A stretch of DNA of 64,000 nucleotides from Marasmius tenuissimus (taxonomy: Eukaryota; Basidiomycota; Agaricomycetes; Agaricales; Marasmiaceae): positions 146,716-210,715 of the forward strand of contig JAQOTA010000056.1 in NCBI GenBank assembly GCA_029532415.1, in the 5' to 3' direction. This document shows positions 1 to 12,049 of this stretch, piece by piece. Each line of letters starts with the position of its first letter. Within the stretch, counting starts at the first letter, position 1. The notes beneath the pieces were generated by a model that worked only from the letters and a program-made list of their open reading frames with translations, was not told the origin of the DNA and searched no databases. Both the position numbers and the translations under genes were made by a program.

Positions 1-842
1 CGAAGTATCCCCCAGCAGCGGGTAGTTAATTCAATCGAGGAGAAGCTTGCAGGGGGGCACCTTGACCGCGAAAGCTGCTGGCGTAGAACCGAGTCAGAAT
101 ATTCCGAGACGTCCGCGCCCTCCAAACATCGGCGTCGTCACGGTCAGAAGGTAAGAACGAGTCGATGAATTGGATAGGAATTGGTTGTAGCGGGAGAGGC
201 TGAACAGGCTACAGAGATGGATGCAAAGACTGAGGACAAGGTTTTCAATCTCTGAAGCCTTGTGTGGTTAGCCTTCCGAACTGGCCATTGTTATTGCTAT
301 CTAGGCTGAGAATTCAATGTCGAACATGGTGGTCAGGAAGAGGAGCCGGTGACAAAATGTGAAACCAGTGCCCCCTCCCACTTGTCAAGGAGTCAGGAGA
401 TTTCAAATGTAACCTCGACACCAATGTCGGGGGAGAGCACACGGTACACTACGCAAGAGACCAAGAGAGAAAGATGAAATATAATCTATTAATTCACCAG
501 CGTTTAAGTACACGGCATCAACACCAGAGACGGCACATCATACCCAATATAGATTTCAAAAGGCACAAGTAGTTTCTTGGCGTACTCCGGAGCTGCTGGG
601 AATGACTGTCAGGTTCACATAAAAAAACTAGAGCTCTCGTCAGAAAGTCGAGCGTTCTAGCTCAACGACTAGTCAGTAAACGTTTCGCGTGAATTTCGAT
701 TCTTAAGTAGTCCCAACGACTCGGAGCTCGCGTGCATCGTAATAACACGGCAAATTATCGTGCCATGGCCATCAGCAGGAGCGTGTATTTCATACAATTC
801 ATACCGCCGTAGGTACATATTGTTATGACGGAGCCACAAACT
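1..842. other. duplicated non-coding flank
   Basis: No convincing gene is visible. The stretch resembles about 30570-31220 in the same order. Shared landmarks are the 'atcccccca' start near 7, the 'gtgtcgggggagagcac' block near 424 and the 'aaatataatctatt' block near 476. It therefore looks like one copy of a segmental duplication. Confidence 0.5.
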
Positions 843-2467
843 TCAAACGTTGCTAGCACTGCTGTTGACCACCAGGGTATCTCGGAAGTGATTGCTAGGT
901 TCAATAGAAAGCGACCCGTTCGAAAAATTGACTTCGTGGTGAGAATTATGCACGTTAGGTTCTGACGCTACCCGCCGTATATAGAGAATCACACGGCTAC
1001 TCAAGATCGAATGTGTTATGCGTTCGAAACTGTATAGTGTAGGCGTTTTGAATATCAGTGTCAGATATTAATCTGTAATGTGAGAAATGCCCTCCAGTAC
1101 GCACGCAGCAAAGCGGTGAACCATGTCGCGCTGGTCGAAGGAGAAAGAAGGTTAGCGGAGACAGCGGTAGCTCAAAACAACTCAGTTGGACTAACAGAAA
1201 GGGTAAGAATCACCAACACATTGACTAGCGACAAGACTGGATGCGAGATCTTAGTAGCATATCTCCCACAAATTCACCGAAGATTCTCACCGAAGATTAA
1301 GCCATAGTATGTAACGCCTACGGTCGAGAACAATGGTTTAGATGTCGAGATTGTTCTGACAGGCAGCAACGCACCGTCTTCATAAACTGTTTTCATGAGT
1401 CTGGATGTCCCACCAATCCGAACTGGAAAAAGGATCAGTCATGGAGTTACTGGAGTAGAGTGGACCGATGACTGACAGGCTGCGACCCCAGGAATTAACA
1501 TCACAATCAGCATCGCTATCACTGCCATTCAGTATCGACAGTTTCCTACGCCGAGCCATAAGCTTACCAGTGTCGTAGATCATCATCAACACCCAGCACA
1601 AGTAGAGAGCGCGGCTTTCGCTAGAAACAAAAGACCCTTGAAAATGGGGGAACGGCAGTCTAGCGTCTTCCTGGGTGTCAAATGATAATCTCTCGGGCAC
1701 TCAAGTTCAAGGAGAGACTTACACTGAGTCGCATTCAAGAATTGATGGAGGAGGACAAAACATGGCGTCCATATTCCTAGATAAAAAACGACGAGTCCAA
1801 CTCCCACTCGAGCATGTCCCTGCCAAATGGCCCAAATACGGACTGTGAGTAGTACTGTGCCCGACGTAGTGAGTCCGTATCCCGGGAGGTGGGAAAGACG
1901 TTTGGGTATTGCATACCTTCAGAGAGGGCAATACCAATGGCAAGGCACCCTGAGAGTATAGTATAAGGTGCTCGCGTGAGCGGTCAATGCACTGGTTATG
2001 ATGTTGGATGCACCTACATCCGCTTATATGGTAAGTTATGTCGCAATATCGCGGGCTCGCATTGTCCACAAAGTGGTCTGGGCGCAAACGACAGTGACGA
2101 TCACGCAATAGGGAAGTGGCAACCAATAGACGTACGCTGGAGTCCCACGCCTATGATATCTAGGAAGGGGAGGTATCGCTGTAATAGATAGAGAGTTGTG
2201 ATGATAGACCACTGCTTGCTCCAAATATGTCGCATCTCCGAGTCGACGTTGAGAGCAATATCGTACAAGAATAACGTAGAGCTGACAACTGCGAGGCCAT
2301 ATGAGGAATTCAGGACAGCACCAACCACCCGAGGGCGAAACTGACCGTCCATATACTGATTCACCATTAGATGACATTGATATCACTAGTAGGCTTGGGC
2401 CCGTGCTCACCGTAACTATTTTCTGTTGCTCAAGTGCAGTAGTGATGACAGCTGAGGTGTCGGCCAT
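843..2467 (-). CDS. DUF6533-type seven-helix membrane protein (copy D1)
   Basis: This is a multi-exon gene for a fungal integral membrane protein of the DUF6533 type; the family's function is unknown. Exon 1 (2467-2411) reads MADTSAVITTALEQQ and ends at a GTGAGC donor. The next exons give YMDV, then VSSTLFLYDIALNV and EMRHIWSKQWS, ending in LLQRYLPFLDI, which is the DUF6533 signature. Later exons give HFVDNASPRYCDITY, VRIWAIWQGH, FLNATQC and CWVLMMIYDT. The last exon gives ERITHSILSSRVILYIRR and stops at 843-845. At least six short introns with GT..AG ends are needed. The start was chosen because all copies in the window begin at the same M-x-D-x-S motif. I saw no internal stop once the introns are removed, so this copy is probably intact. 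Five copies lie in the window, four of them on this strand. Confidence 0.72.
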
Positions 2468-3124
2468 TGAATACCAAATTGTTTAGGTGACGCCGGGACA
2501 GGGATAACTTCCTTTATATGGCAGAAGTAACAGCGCTATCTTCTCAACTGTTAGATATGGCGGTACGCGAGAGATGAACAAACGCTGGACAAGATCGGAA
2601 CAAAGCTCTACATCAAATGAGCCCTCACTTTGACTGAGGGCCTAATAAATTAGTGATCCCGAGCTCGTAGCTCGTAACGGTGCACGCAAGGTTAGGGGAA
2701 ACGCAAATTAGAGATGGCGTTCAAAGAAAAAAAGAATGGCATAGGTCAGATGAAAAGAGGGATCGTCGTCGTCGTGATCAAAGCGGTGATGACATATTCC
2801 AAACTCGCAATGGATCCTCATGAATCCCGCCTCCCGCAAAAATTTCATCCCGAGCATCGACTGCCCCTGATGGTAACTCGGCCACGGACGGCGATGGCTA
2901 TCTAGCATCTTGAGTTGCCTCAACTCCGAATCTTTCGAGGGACCGATTTGGAGAGGCAATGCGGAGGTGGTAAGACATGCAGAGCTTCCGCCGCATCTGA
3001 GAGTTCACTTCACATCGACCGTTATTCGCGTTCAAAGATACAACAAAAAATATGATTCATCCGAACACTACACTATGTTTACATCGCATGATCTCCCGTA
3101 GTCCATCAGGTCTTCTTGGGCCGC
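2468..3124. other. intergenic, no gene seen
   Basis: The first ~70 bases resemble the sequence just upstream of the other DUF6533 genes (near 7820, 29435 and 40485), so it is probably a shared promoter flank. The rest holds only short, unconvincing open frames. Confidence 0.5.
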
Positions 3125-3606
3125 TTAGAGGCTGATGGGAAGGCATCCGATAGAGATGAGACCACCTAGAAGAGTCAAACAGTCAGCCTTCAGAACTACA
3201 AAATAAACGCGAAATGTATCAAGCAAATTTACCGTGGCTATTATCCTCACAGCACACAGGGTTCGCAGAGCTACGCAGGAAGCGATCAGCACAGTCCTCT
3301 CCCGCATGGGCATCGAAGATCATGGACTCACCATCCGCCATTGCCGCCGCCAATAACGGTGATCGGACTGCAGGTAAGACCAACTCTGACGTTGAGGTCC
3401 TGGAGGACGATACCGAGCAATCCAAGAATGAGAGCCGCAGCGGGATCTTTGGCAGTCGTAACGGTGTTGCAGCACTGGAGGGTACCAGTGTTGCATTTAC
3501 CACCAGTGCTTCCTCCACCCCCACCACCGCCGGTGCGGGAAACGAGAGGTGTGGCGACCGCAAGGGTGGTAAGAGTAGAGAGAGCAAAGAACTTGTTGAA
3601 AAGCAT
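3125..3606 (-). CDS. class I hydrophobin
   Basis: Small secreted amphipathic protein that coats fungal aerial structures and spores. Three exons (3606-3332, 3270-3233, 3165-3125) are separated by introns of 61 and 67 bp with GT..AG ends and join to 117 residues, the usual size for the family. Residues 1-20 form a signal peptide ([14 protein letters not shown]...). Then comes a glycine run (26-32) and eight cysteines at 38, 45, 46, 79, 92, 98, 99 and 112, giving C-x6-CC-x32-C-x12-C-x5-CC-x12-C. This matches the class I spacing. Cys92 is encoded across the first splice junction, and both terminal cysteine blocks are lost if the introns are not removed, which supports the splice model. A longer in-frame start at 3897 was rejected because it would bury the signal peptide. 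It lies alone between duplicated spacers. Confidence 0.92.
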
Positions 3607-6249
3607 GTTGGTTTGAGGGTGCTTGAACAGACGACTGCAGGAGTATTCGAGTGAGGAATCAGGTGTTTTAACCGGGTTTTTATACGTTTTCGTGGAAGCT
3701 AGGGACCTGGTGCATTCCGGAGGTTCTGGGAACGAGCCTCGAGTCCTCGCGTCACAAGTGGAGCTCTTGTCAAGAAAGAGTATAGGCGGGTACCTAATTA
3801 AAAGTGTGTAGGATGTGAGCGCATAGCTAGAATTAGTTGGTGGTTGACCGTTGAGCTGAGAGGACTGACGTGGACAGGCGGAATGCTCAGAGTTCAATGG
3901 CAGTCGTACAGTAATGACGCGGATCCCATTTCGGACTCTTAAGTGGGCGGATCTTAGTCAACGCCAGGCTGGAAAGCGAATTCATGGGTGACAAAATCGT
4001 ACTTCCTAGTTGTGCCGGCTTTACGAGACCTCAAAATATAGCTCGAAAGGACCCAAAATAAGACGGGTTCAGTATAATTATAAAATCGCCCCAAGGAAAC
4101 AGGTGCCTGTGACGATCCATTGTCGGGAGACCCTCCATGCATCACACAATCCATTAGAAATGACACGTACCTGAGGAATTGAACGTATGACGACTCGTGA
4201 AAGTCAAAGGCCTGTCTGATGTGGGGTATGCATTACATAGTGTCCCATTCCGAGTGTCAGCACTAGGAAAGGAACATCGGGGTTAGCAGACGCGCACCCT
4301 CCGTTCTACGAAAGGACGTGTTTTATGTCAGAGAGACGTAAAATGAGAAATTGAAGGGGTCTTGATGATGTCGAGTCATGTCAAGTTGGAACCCACTGGA
4401 GAACTGAAGCCGTCGGAGTCGCTGGAACCACGAGTGTACGGTTGGTGCCTAAGCCGAGGTAGTACACGAGTCGTATATTGGGACAGAAAACAAGTACAAC
4501 TCCAATAAGATTCAAGGAGAGTCGGGAATGGCGGGGAGCTGAGGTGACGTTCCGTTCATAGTAGGATCTTTTAGCACGAAGATCGCTATTACCTTCATAA
4601 CGCTGTGCCTGCAGTTGAAGGCACTGGTTTTTACCAGACTTGAGACGTGGAACGTCGATGAATCCAGTGGTATCAGAAGTGTAACGAGGCCTGATAACTG
4701 GTTGCAACTATCAATATCGCCACATCCATGATCCAACCCCATTACCGAATCGTGGGCATTGAATTTCCCGTTACATGGGCGAGAGGTTCAGTATCGAGTC
4801 CGGCGGTGCCCCATTCAAGAATATCGTAGACTCGAGCCATTCACTTCGCCGCGCTCGTGCCTCGCTGCCGGCTTCGCTCAGCCCGAGGTACGAGGGGTCG
4901 CGAAGTGAGTGGTTTCGAGTCTAAGAATATCGGTACGATTCCCAATAGTTCTCGATTCGGTTCGTCTCGATGGTCTGAATAGGAGATTGCGAGAGGCGTT
5001 GTCGAGATAGAGAAGAGAATGCTCTGATGACAGATTGAGAGAACAGCTAAGTAACGAGGTTTGGGATTGATTATTGCATGACGGTGCGGGGCGCGGGAGG
5101 AAGAACTCGTGTGTGAACCACTATTCATATCAAGCACAACGGATTACGAGTTGCTCGGGGTGTGGGGAGGAGGGGTTAGAGATGTGACGTTTTGAAGTTT
5201 TAAAGAACAAGATGGCCCTTGCGAGACGACGACGACGACGTTCATACGGCGGAATATTTCCCATCAGCCACTAGCCCAATAAATCGGGAAGAAATATGTA
5301 GGAGGTCATAGCCAGCTCTAAGGCCGTGAAGACAAGAAAAAGATCCTCTAGAGCTTTCCAGGACGTCGCCGTTGACAGATTAAAAAAAGAAAGAGAACAG
5401 GCCGACACACGCTCAATAGAACGGAAGCCCTGTTCGTTGCATGATCAAAAAGAAACCAAAAACAACGACCACACAGCAGCTTCGGCGTCAGGCTTTCCTC
5501 GAGACAGTCCCATATGCGGATCCCAAGTTCTTCGTAGTTTTGCCTTGTCTTTGTCGGTTCCTTTACTTATGTCCGTATGGGTGTGTGACTGGGCCACAGC
5601 AGCCATCGACTTGACTATAGTGAATGTAGTACCAGGACAGAAGTAGCCAGTGCGAGGTAAAGGAAAGCGCGACATACACTCCGCAGCAATTCTTCCGGGA
5701 ACATTCTCCCCGATGTGTTGTTACAAGCACGGTATTACCTTGACTTTCTGTATCCGGAGCGACAAAATACGTTATTCCAAGTATTATTATGGCCGTCGCT
5801 CCCGACTTTCTGTATTCTGAGAGACGTTCACTATTGAGTTTGACCGCATTCCATTCAGATTCATCAATGCAGTTCCTGATTGGATTCACGCGGATGACCG
5901 TCTAGCTTCGAGATTGCGACTCAAAGCATTTGGCGAGCCTAATTGCGTGCGAGAGTAAGACCAAGATATAATAGAAGGGGACTTGAAATTTGTCGAATGG
6001 GAACGTCCTCATATTTGAGATTTCGACAAACAGGCATAATGGCCCATGGGAGGCAAAGTGGCCATGGCCTAGATCTAATAACGTTCCGTATATGACGAGG
6101 CAAGACGGGTCTTCAACCCGTACTTCGAATTCTATACATTCCATAAAGACGTATAAGGTGAATGATACAGCAATTGAGCCACGAAGGTCTAAACTTTACT
6201 AATAATACGTCCTTGACCACCGAAATACTTTGGAACTCAGTCGCCAGAT
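3607..6249. other. hydrophobin promoter, then duplicated spacer
   Basis: About 3990-5480 is a diverged copy of about 29640-30830. Matching landmarks are the 'ccgttctacgaaagga' block (4302 and 29849), the 'caagtac' block (4492 and 30030) and the 'aaggccgtgaagacaagaaaaa' type block (5319 and 30640). The minus-strand open frame at 4381-4707 has a hydrophobic stretch but no family I recognise. No gene is called. Confidence 0.45.
3677..3684 (-). promoter_or_regulatory. TATA-like box of the hydrophobin gene
   Basis: On the minus strand this reads TATAAAAA, about 70 bases before the hydrophobin ATG at 3606. Position and sequence fit a core promoter element. No other regulatory motif is claimed. Confidence 0.45.
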
Positions 6250-7803
6250 TTAATCAATGTCAAAAAAGGATCCAACCGATATGCTTGTTTCGTGAAGGTC
6301 GCTGAAATACACGTCGGGCTGCAACGCTACCCGTCGTATGTGAAGGATAGCATGGCTGCAGAGGATCGAGTGCATTACGTTCTCGAAGCTATGGACGTTG
6401 GAGTTAGCCGCTAATGTTGATATGGAATCAATGTCTTTGTACGATACGCACGCAGCAAGGAGGTGAACCATGACATCTTGCTGATCGAGTAACGCGAAAG
6501 GAGATCAGTCGAGGCAGCCGCGGCCTAGCAAAGCTCGGATTTGGACTTACAGAAAGGGTGAGAACCACAATCATATTGATCAGCGATAAGACTGAATATG
6601 AGACTCTGTTGAGTAGGGTATCTACTGGGCATCAGGTCCAATGAGGATTCTCACGCAAGGTGAAGCTATAGTACAGAACACCTGTCGAGAATAGCATATT
6701 AGATATCAAGGTGGTCCTCAACAAAAGGCAATTCACCATCTTCATATATGGTCTTCATGAGTCTGGATCTCCCGCCGATCCTAACTGGAGCAAGAATCAG
6801 TCATGGATTACGCCAGAATAGGGGTGACCGACAAGCAGAGACCCCAGGAATCAGGATCATGATCAGCATCACTATTATAACCATTCAATATTGATAGAAC
6901 CTCGAATTGTACGAGCCATGGGCCTACCAGTGTCGTAGATCATCATCAGTAACCAGGACAAGTAGAGATCGCGATTTCCGGGGGAAATCAAACACCCTCG
7001 AGACAACGGCAATGTAGTGACTTCAAAAGCATCAATCTAGTTTAAGGTCGGGTGCTAAAGCAGAGACTTACCCTGAATTTTGTTGTGGAATTGGTGAATG
7101 AAGACAAAACAAGATATCCATACTCCTAGATAGAAAATGATGAGTCCAACTCCCACTTGACTGGATCTATGCCAAACGGCCCAGATACGAATTGTGAGTA
7201 GTGCTATATCCGACGTTACACATCAGTACTCAGGACCCTGCCAGACATGAAATATGATTAAATGTCGCATACCTTCAGAGAGTACAATCCCAACGGCAAC
7301 AGTCCCTGAATGTATTTGTGAGGTGCTTGTTTGGGCCTTGTGTCGGCGATGATACACCTACAGCTGCAGATGCGATAGGTTATATCGCAGTAATGCACGC
7401 TCGGGCTGTCCGCAAAGTGGTCTGGAGAAAGAAAAGAGTGAGGACCACATGTTGATGACAAGTGAAGAGAAATCTGCATACGCTGGAGTATCACCCCCAT
7501 CATATTGAAGAAGGGGAGGTATCGCTGTGACAGGTAGAGAACTGTGACTATGGACCACGGCTTCCTCCACATATATCGTATCTCCGAGTTGACGTTGAGA
7601 GTAATATCATAAACAAGTAACGCCGAGCTGGCAACTGCGACTCCGGAGTCCGTATTGAAGCTAAGTTAGAGTGCCAACCACCTGTCAAGGGTCGAACTGA
7701 CCGTTCACATATCCGTTCTGAATCGAGATCAGCTACTAGCAGTAATGTCCATCGTGTCCACACTCACTATAAGCGCAGTAGCGATGGTAGAAGCGTCGAC
7801 CAT
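6250..7803 (-). CDS. DUF6533-type membrane protein (copy D2), possibly decayed
   Basis: Second DUF6533 copy, same strand and order of exons as the copy at 843-2467. Exon 1 begins MVDASTIATALI and lacks the E-x-Q-K-I-V end present in the other copies, so it is shortened. The signature exon reads ASSALLVYDITLNV, then RYMWRKPWSIVTVLYLSQ and RYLPFFNMMG. Later exons contain HFADSPSVHYCDITY, VRIWAVWHRSSQ-like and LMMIYDT sequence. The C-terminal exon has FENVMHSILCSHAILHIRR and stops at 6250. Several introns are expected. The shortened first exon and the uncertain splice sites in the middle mean this could be a pseudogene. The family function is not known. Confidence 0.58.
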
Positions 7804-9337
7804 CAGATAATTGTTGAGGTGATACCAAGACAAGAAAATTTGCTTTATGGCAGGAACACAGGGCTACCGTCTCGATTGGGACTGGCGGTGTGAGTCTGTG
7901 AGCTCCTCAAAAGATGATCATCTTATGATCATAACCCAAGTATATCTTGAAGCCAACGAAGTTACACACCTTGATCTCATGTACAGCCCTTGCCACTTTG
8001 AGAGCAAAGTTAACATACGGGATTCTGGGCCAAGGTCATCACGGCATGGCTGACAAGAAGAAAAGTGTCCGTGATGATCCATTGTTGGGAGGCCCTCCAG
8101 GCATCATACCATCCATAAGAGGTAAGATCTGGTAAGAGGTTGACCTGCGGTGGTCCCATTTAGGAACTGCAGAGTTCCGTAGTCGTACACTACGGCACAG
8201 ATACAGTCATGCTGTTTTGATAAATACTTTTCAGTATCCTCTCATGGACAAATGACATATATCCATGGTCATAGATATGATTATCGCAATCGCAGCAAGA
8301 TAAAATTTGTTCATACGTTCACTGAGTCTTGTTGTTGTAGTCTCTATTGATGCACTGTATCCCGTCCTCCACTATTGAATATTCCCTCATCTTGAACTAG
8401 CTCCCCAGACGAAGCAAAATACCTTTGGAGGATGTACGAATGTCATAATCAGACACCCGAGGGATTCTTGGGGGCATTGAGCAACGAGATGAGTGTGATC
8501 CTCCATTTCTCTGATTTCCGGAGAAGGACTTGAGACAAGTATACAAGATCATGGCATAATGACGTTATAACACAGGTTCCATGGCATCTTCACCGTGTAC
8601 AAGAATATTGCAAACAGTGGCATTGTGAGCACAAACCTTTTCGTGTGTCATCACAAGGCACATTGTCATCCGAGACAAGTCGCGCTTGCTATTGTCTTCC
8701 GGAATCGCGAGGGTAATGGTGACAGCGCCATGCTAAGGCATCTATGTTGTACCAGGCCTTTGTCTTACCTCTCTGAGCATGGTGGAGGTACTTGTAAGAC
8801 TTTCGTACAGCTCTACACTCGTGGCCGTGAAGAGGTATCCGGGCCCTCAGCCAGAATGGACTGAACCACGCAATGATGTCAATGTAAATGTCAGCATGGT
8901 GATAGGAATGAATCTTTTTGTTAGTGAAAATTGGTTGAGGCGCTACCAATCCGTCTCTGGTCTTTGCACGTTTTGAATCTTGTTGTGGACTTTGAGCTTG
9001 TTGTCAACCATGGATGGTGGTGGTCTGACAACTTTTGGAAGTCAGAGACATGTCTGGGGTGGGGTGTGTATTTCAGTGCACCATTTTGAATGTCAGCTCA
9101 AGGAAAGGAACACTGGGATTACCAGACACATGGCCTTTGTTCTACAACAGGACATAGCCTACGTCTGAGAGATGTACAAGGGAACTTCTGGCGATTCCAA
9201 TGCACACGGGGCATGGCAGTCAAAGCTCAGTTTGGACTCCCACCACCACCACCACGCAGCAAAGAGATGGTGAGTGTCATGATTTTGCTCTGTAAATCAT
9301 GTTCATGGCCTTTTAGAACCTGCTGCAGTGTGCACAC
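7804..9337. other. intergenic spacer, duplicated in part
   Basis: About 7820-8130 resembles 29430-29750, including the 'gatgatcat' and 'atcatgg' blocks. About 9090-9180 resembles 4250-4340 and 29805-29890. From about 8400 onward the sequence becomes poor in CG dinucleotides. The last ~150 bases resemble the sequence before the intact F-box gene at 35207 and contain a possible 5' leader intron (gtgagtgtcatgatt...). No gene is called. Confidence 0.45.
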
Positions 9338-10612
9338 ATGAACATGACAGAATTACTTTGGATATCTATCAACCGTGTTCTGTTCATCAAGAACTATCAT
9401 CTCAAGCAAGGATCGCCTCATGATCTGGAGACCATCTGCCAGCATCTTCCACCAATCCAGAGCAATATCACATGCTTGAACTCAGAGATCATTCGGCTCA
9501 GATTGACCTTAACTTTTTTGAAGAACCATCGGGAACAATTGAGCTGTTCCATTGCAAAGGGAAGGTCGTTAATCCCGCTGCCCGTGCATAGATTGCCCAG
9601 TGAGCTCTTGTCCTGCATTTTTGAAATGGCCTCCAAACTGTTTACCAAACTTTCTGCCCTCCTCTGGTTCACATGTCCTCCATGGATCGTTGAAGAATCC
9701 ATGGTGTGTGCTCGCTGGAGAGCAATCGCACTTTCTACACCGAGATTGTGGTTGGCAGTGAAATTTGTTGTGTTGTGCATGACAATCACTGACATAGAAC
9801 ATCTACGCAGGATGACAAAAAGGTTCATCACCCACGCTTGCATCTCTCCTTTGACTGTCAAGTCCGACTTGCTCCAAGATGGCAAGATCACTTTGGATCC
9901 TGGCAATCTGTTCATGCTTCTTGTCAATTGGGCAGTGGAGATATTATGCGAGCGCTCATTTCAATGGCTTGATGTCGAATTTGTTGTTCCACCCAATTTC
10001 TTCTTGCTCCCCACCATTCAAAGTATCAGAGGCAACCTCCCAAACCTTCAAAAAATCTCTATCCGCGGTCCTAAAACTCCTTTAGCCTTCACACACATAC
10101 TTCTCGATGGTGGATGTCCAGCTCTTTGAGCTATTGAGATTTATGAACTTGGAGAGCTAGAAGAGGAATTGTTGCAAACCATTCCATGGCAGCAGGTTGA
10201 AGACCTGAAGCTTGACAATTGCCGCTCGACATTAACACGTTGTCCTTTTTACCTTGCGTCTCTTTGTCCGAAGCTCAAGTCCCTGAACCTTGGTGGCAAC
10301 GGGGGGGACAAACAGAACGGCTATCACTTTACTGGCCATGTGACCTCCAATATGGAGTCCCTCACCCTCACGTTGATGTCCGATTACAATGAGGCCCAAG
10401 ACACATGGGTAGCATTTTTTGACCACATCACACTCCCTTGACTATCCTCTTTAACTCTCCAAGGCACCTATCATACTCACCAGATCGAGGATATTTCCTC
10501 CATCTTACAGTGTGTTACTCAATCAGCATGCCTAATCATATCACTGACTCTCAAGTTCAGTCTACTCTCAATGACAGAGAATTACTGTCTTCTTTCCCTC
10601 CTGCTGAGTCTA
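9338..10612 (+). pseudogene. F-box protein pseudogene (copy F1)
   Basis: It aligns along its length with the intact F-box gene at 35207-36943. It keeps the N-terminal helical region, the F-box core (VHRLPSELLSCIFEM, then VCARWRAIALSTPRLW) and much of the leucine-rich C-terminal part. Two in-frame stops interrupt it, TGA at 10127-10129 and TGA at 10439-10441. At both positions the intact gene has CGA, so each is a single C to T change at a CG site. After about 10612 similarity stops and the last ~150 codons are missing. Many other differences from the intact copy are CG to TG or CA. F-box proteins normally recruit substrates to SCF ubiquitin ligases; this copy is most likely dead. Confidence 0.85.
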
Positions 10613-11095
10613 GCGTTGCCAACAGTCGGTTTGGTTTGGTTACAGCTCCTGAGCCGTGGTTCCAACGAACCGCAGTTCCTGGAGCTGTTGACAAGTAGTG
10701 GTTCAGCTCCCAAGAGCTGCTTGAGCCGGTCAAAAAACTTCCCAGAAAAAAACTTTGTTCGGTCACAGGGTATCGTAAGATACTGACCTATTTCACTCAA
10801 TTTGCTTGGTCACAGGTCACACACCCCAAAATTGACAAATATTCTTGGTGTGGTCACTGGGTCACAGGGGGTCCATCTGAATTGTCCCTAGGTGTGACAG
10901 GGTGTGACACATCTGAAAGTGCCAAAATTAGCCATCCAGAGCCTAAATTTTTATATTTTTCTTCATGCCACACGCCGCAGGGGTGTCCTTCAAGCTTTTG
11001 TTGTCACCAGAAGTGGTCACAGCAACGAGGCCATCCAAATTAATTACATTTCTACAGTAAATATTCTGGGGCGGTTCGAACCGGTTAAACCGGTT
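10613..11095. repeat. repeat-like insert with CCGGTT and GTCACA motifs
   Basis: The stretch that replaces the end of the F-box pseudogene begins with 'caacagtcggtttggtttgg' and ends with 'ccggttaaaccggtttgttg', a loose inverted pair. The interior has many GTCACAG or CTGTGAC units (10740-10910). It may be a decayed inverted-repeat element; ends and target duplication are not clear. Confidence 0.3.
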
Positions 11096-11296
11096 TGTTG
11101 TGATATGGCCCCTGCCGAGTGTACTGCGGTTGCTATGGCCTTGAACACCCAAATACCTGGCCTTATTTTCTCTTATCTCTCTTGTTCTTATTCTCCTATT
11201 CTATGTAGTATTTAGTCTGGCTTGAATGTTAGGATTCAGGACCTCCCCGGGTTTCTCTCATCTGCAGACCTGAGATTCTAACAGGTTATGGGCCCC
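11096..11296 (+). mobile_element. possible LTR and primer site of a second copia family
   Basis: The sequence TGTTGTGATATGG...GAGATTCTAACA (11096-11283) has TG..CA ends. It is followed at once by GGTTATGGGCCCC (11284-11296), the same motif that follows the three copia 5' LTRs in this window. It does not resemble those LTRs. I infer a remnant of a different copia family cut off by the insertion of copia copy A at 11458. The 5' end is uncertain. Confidence 0.4.
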
Positions 11297-11457
11297 ACGC
11301 CCCTGCTTTAATTCGCTGCTGTCATCTACTCTTTGCCACTACACCGTCTACACGCCTCACTGTCACACCGACTCTCCTGCGGGAGCCTCTTGCCGTCTAT
11401 ATCCTTGCAAGGATCCGTATTCTCCTGTGGGAGCCGTTGCCGAGTACCCTTGCAAGG

Positions 11458-11778
11458 TGTTGAATCCGTGAACTATAAATAGATCCCAGTATATCCAAAG
11501 TCCCGGTTCATACTTCCCGCCATTGTATTATGCGGGACAATGCATTCGCTATTGTTCTATTCTTCATTGTTCACTATGCTCATATGTACAATTTCTATTG
11601 TTGTCCTCATATGGTAACTCTATTGTATCTTTGTGTATATAAGCTCATAGTTCTCTACCTGAATCTACAGTGTGCTTGAGCTTCTACATCTTGCCTCTAT
11701 CCCTCTAAACTCCTCTCTGGTAAGTAGTAGTGTAGCCATGTTGTAGTCCTCTGCGCTAGGCATCATGCCGGCTCATCA
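11458..11778 (+). repeat. copia 5' LTR, copy A
   Basis: 321 bp, starting TGTTGAATCC and ending GGCTCATCA, with TATATAAGC inside. It is a diverged relative of the LTRs of copies B and C. Confidence 0.92.
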
Positions 11779-11793
11779 GGTTATGGGCCCTGG
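11779..11793 (+). promoter_or_regulatory. copia primer binding site, copy A
   Basis: GGTTATGGGCCCTGG starts directly at the LTR end. It is complementary to the anticodon arm of initiator tRNA-Met (CCCAUAACC), as in Drosophila copia, rather than to a tRNA 3' end. Confidence 0.65.
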
Positions 11794-12049
11794 TTAGCCC
11801 GACTACAATGACGAGCGCCCCTAGGCTGCTGTCACCGGCTAGCTAGGCTAGACCTGCATGTTGCCATCGACCTCTTAATTGAGTGCTTGATCTATGGCAT
11901 TGATGTATGTCCTTTGACGACATCGGATCTCAAGGATCCAATGCTCCTCATTGAGCATAGTGCCTTAATGGCTGCTCCCTGTGTTGATTAGACGCATGCT
12001 GATGCTGTCTTTTCTAGATCCCACACCAAACTCTAAACCTCTTACTACC

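Noticed and set aside
3607..3897. Longer hydrophobin start at 3897
   Set aside because: It would place about 97 residues before a clear signal peptide and would read through the TATA-like promoter.
4381..4707. 108-codon frame with a hydrophobic segment
   Set aside because: The duplicated copy near 29930-30120 does not keep the frame, so coding is unlikely.
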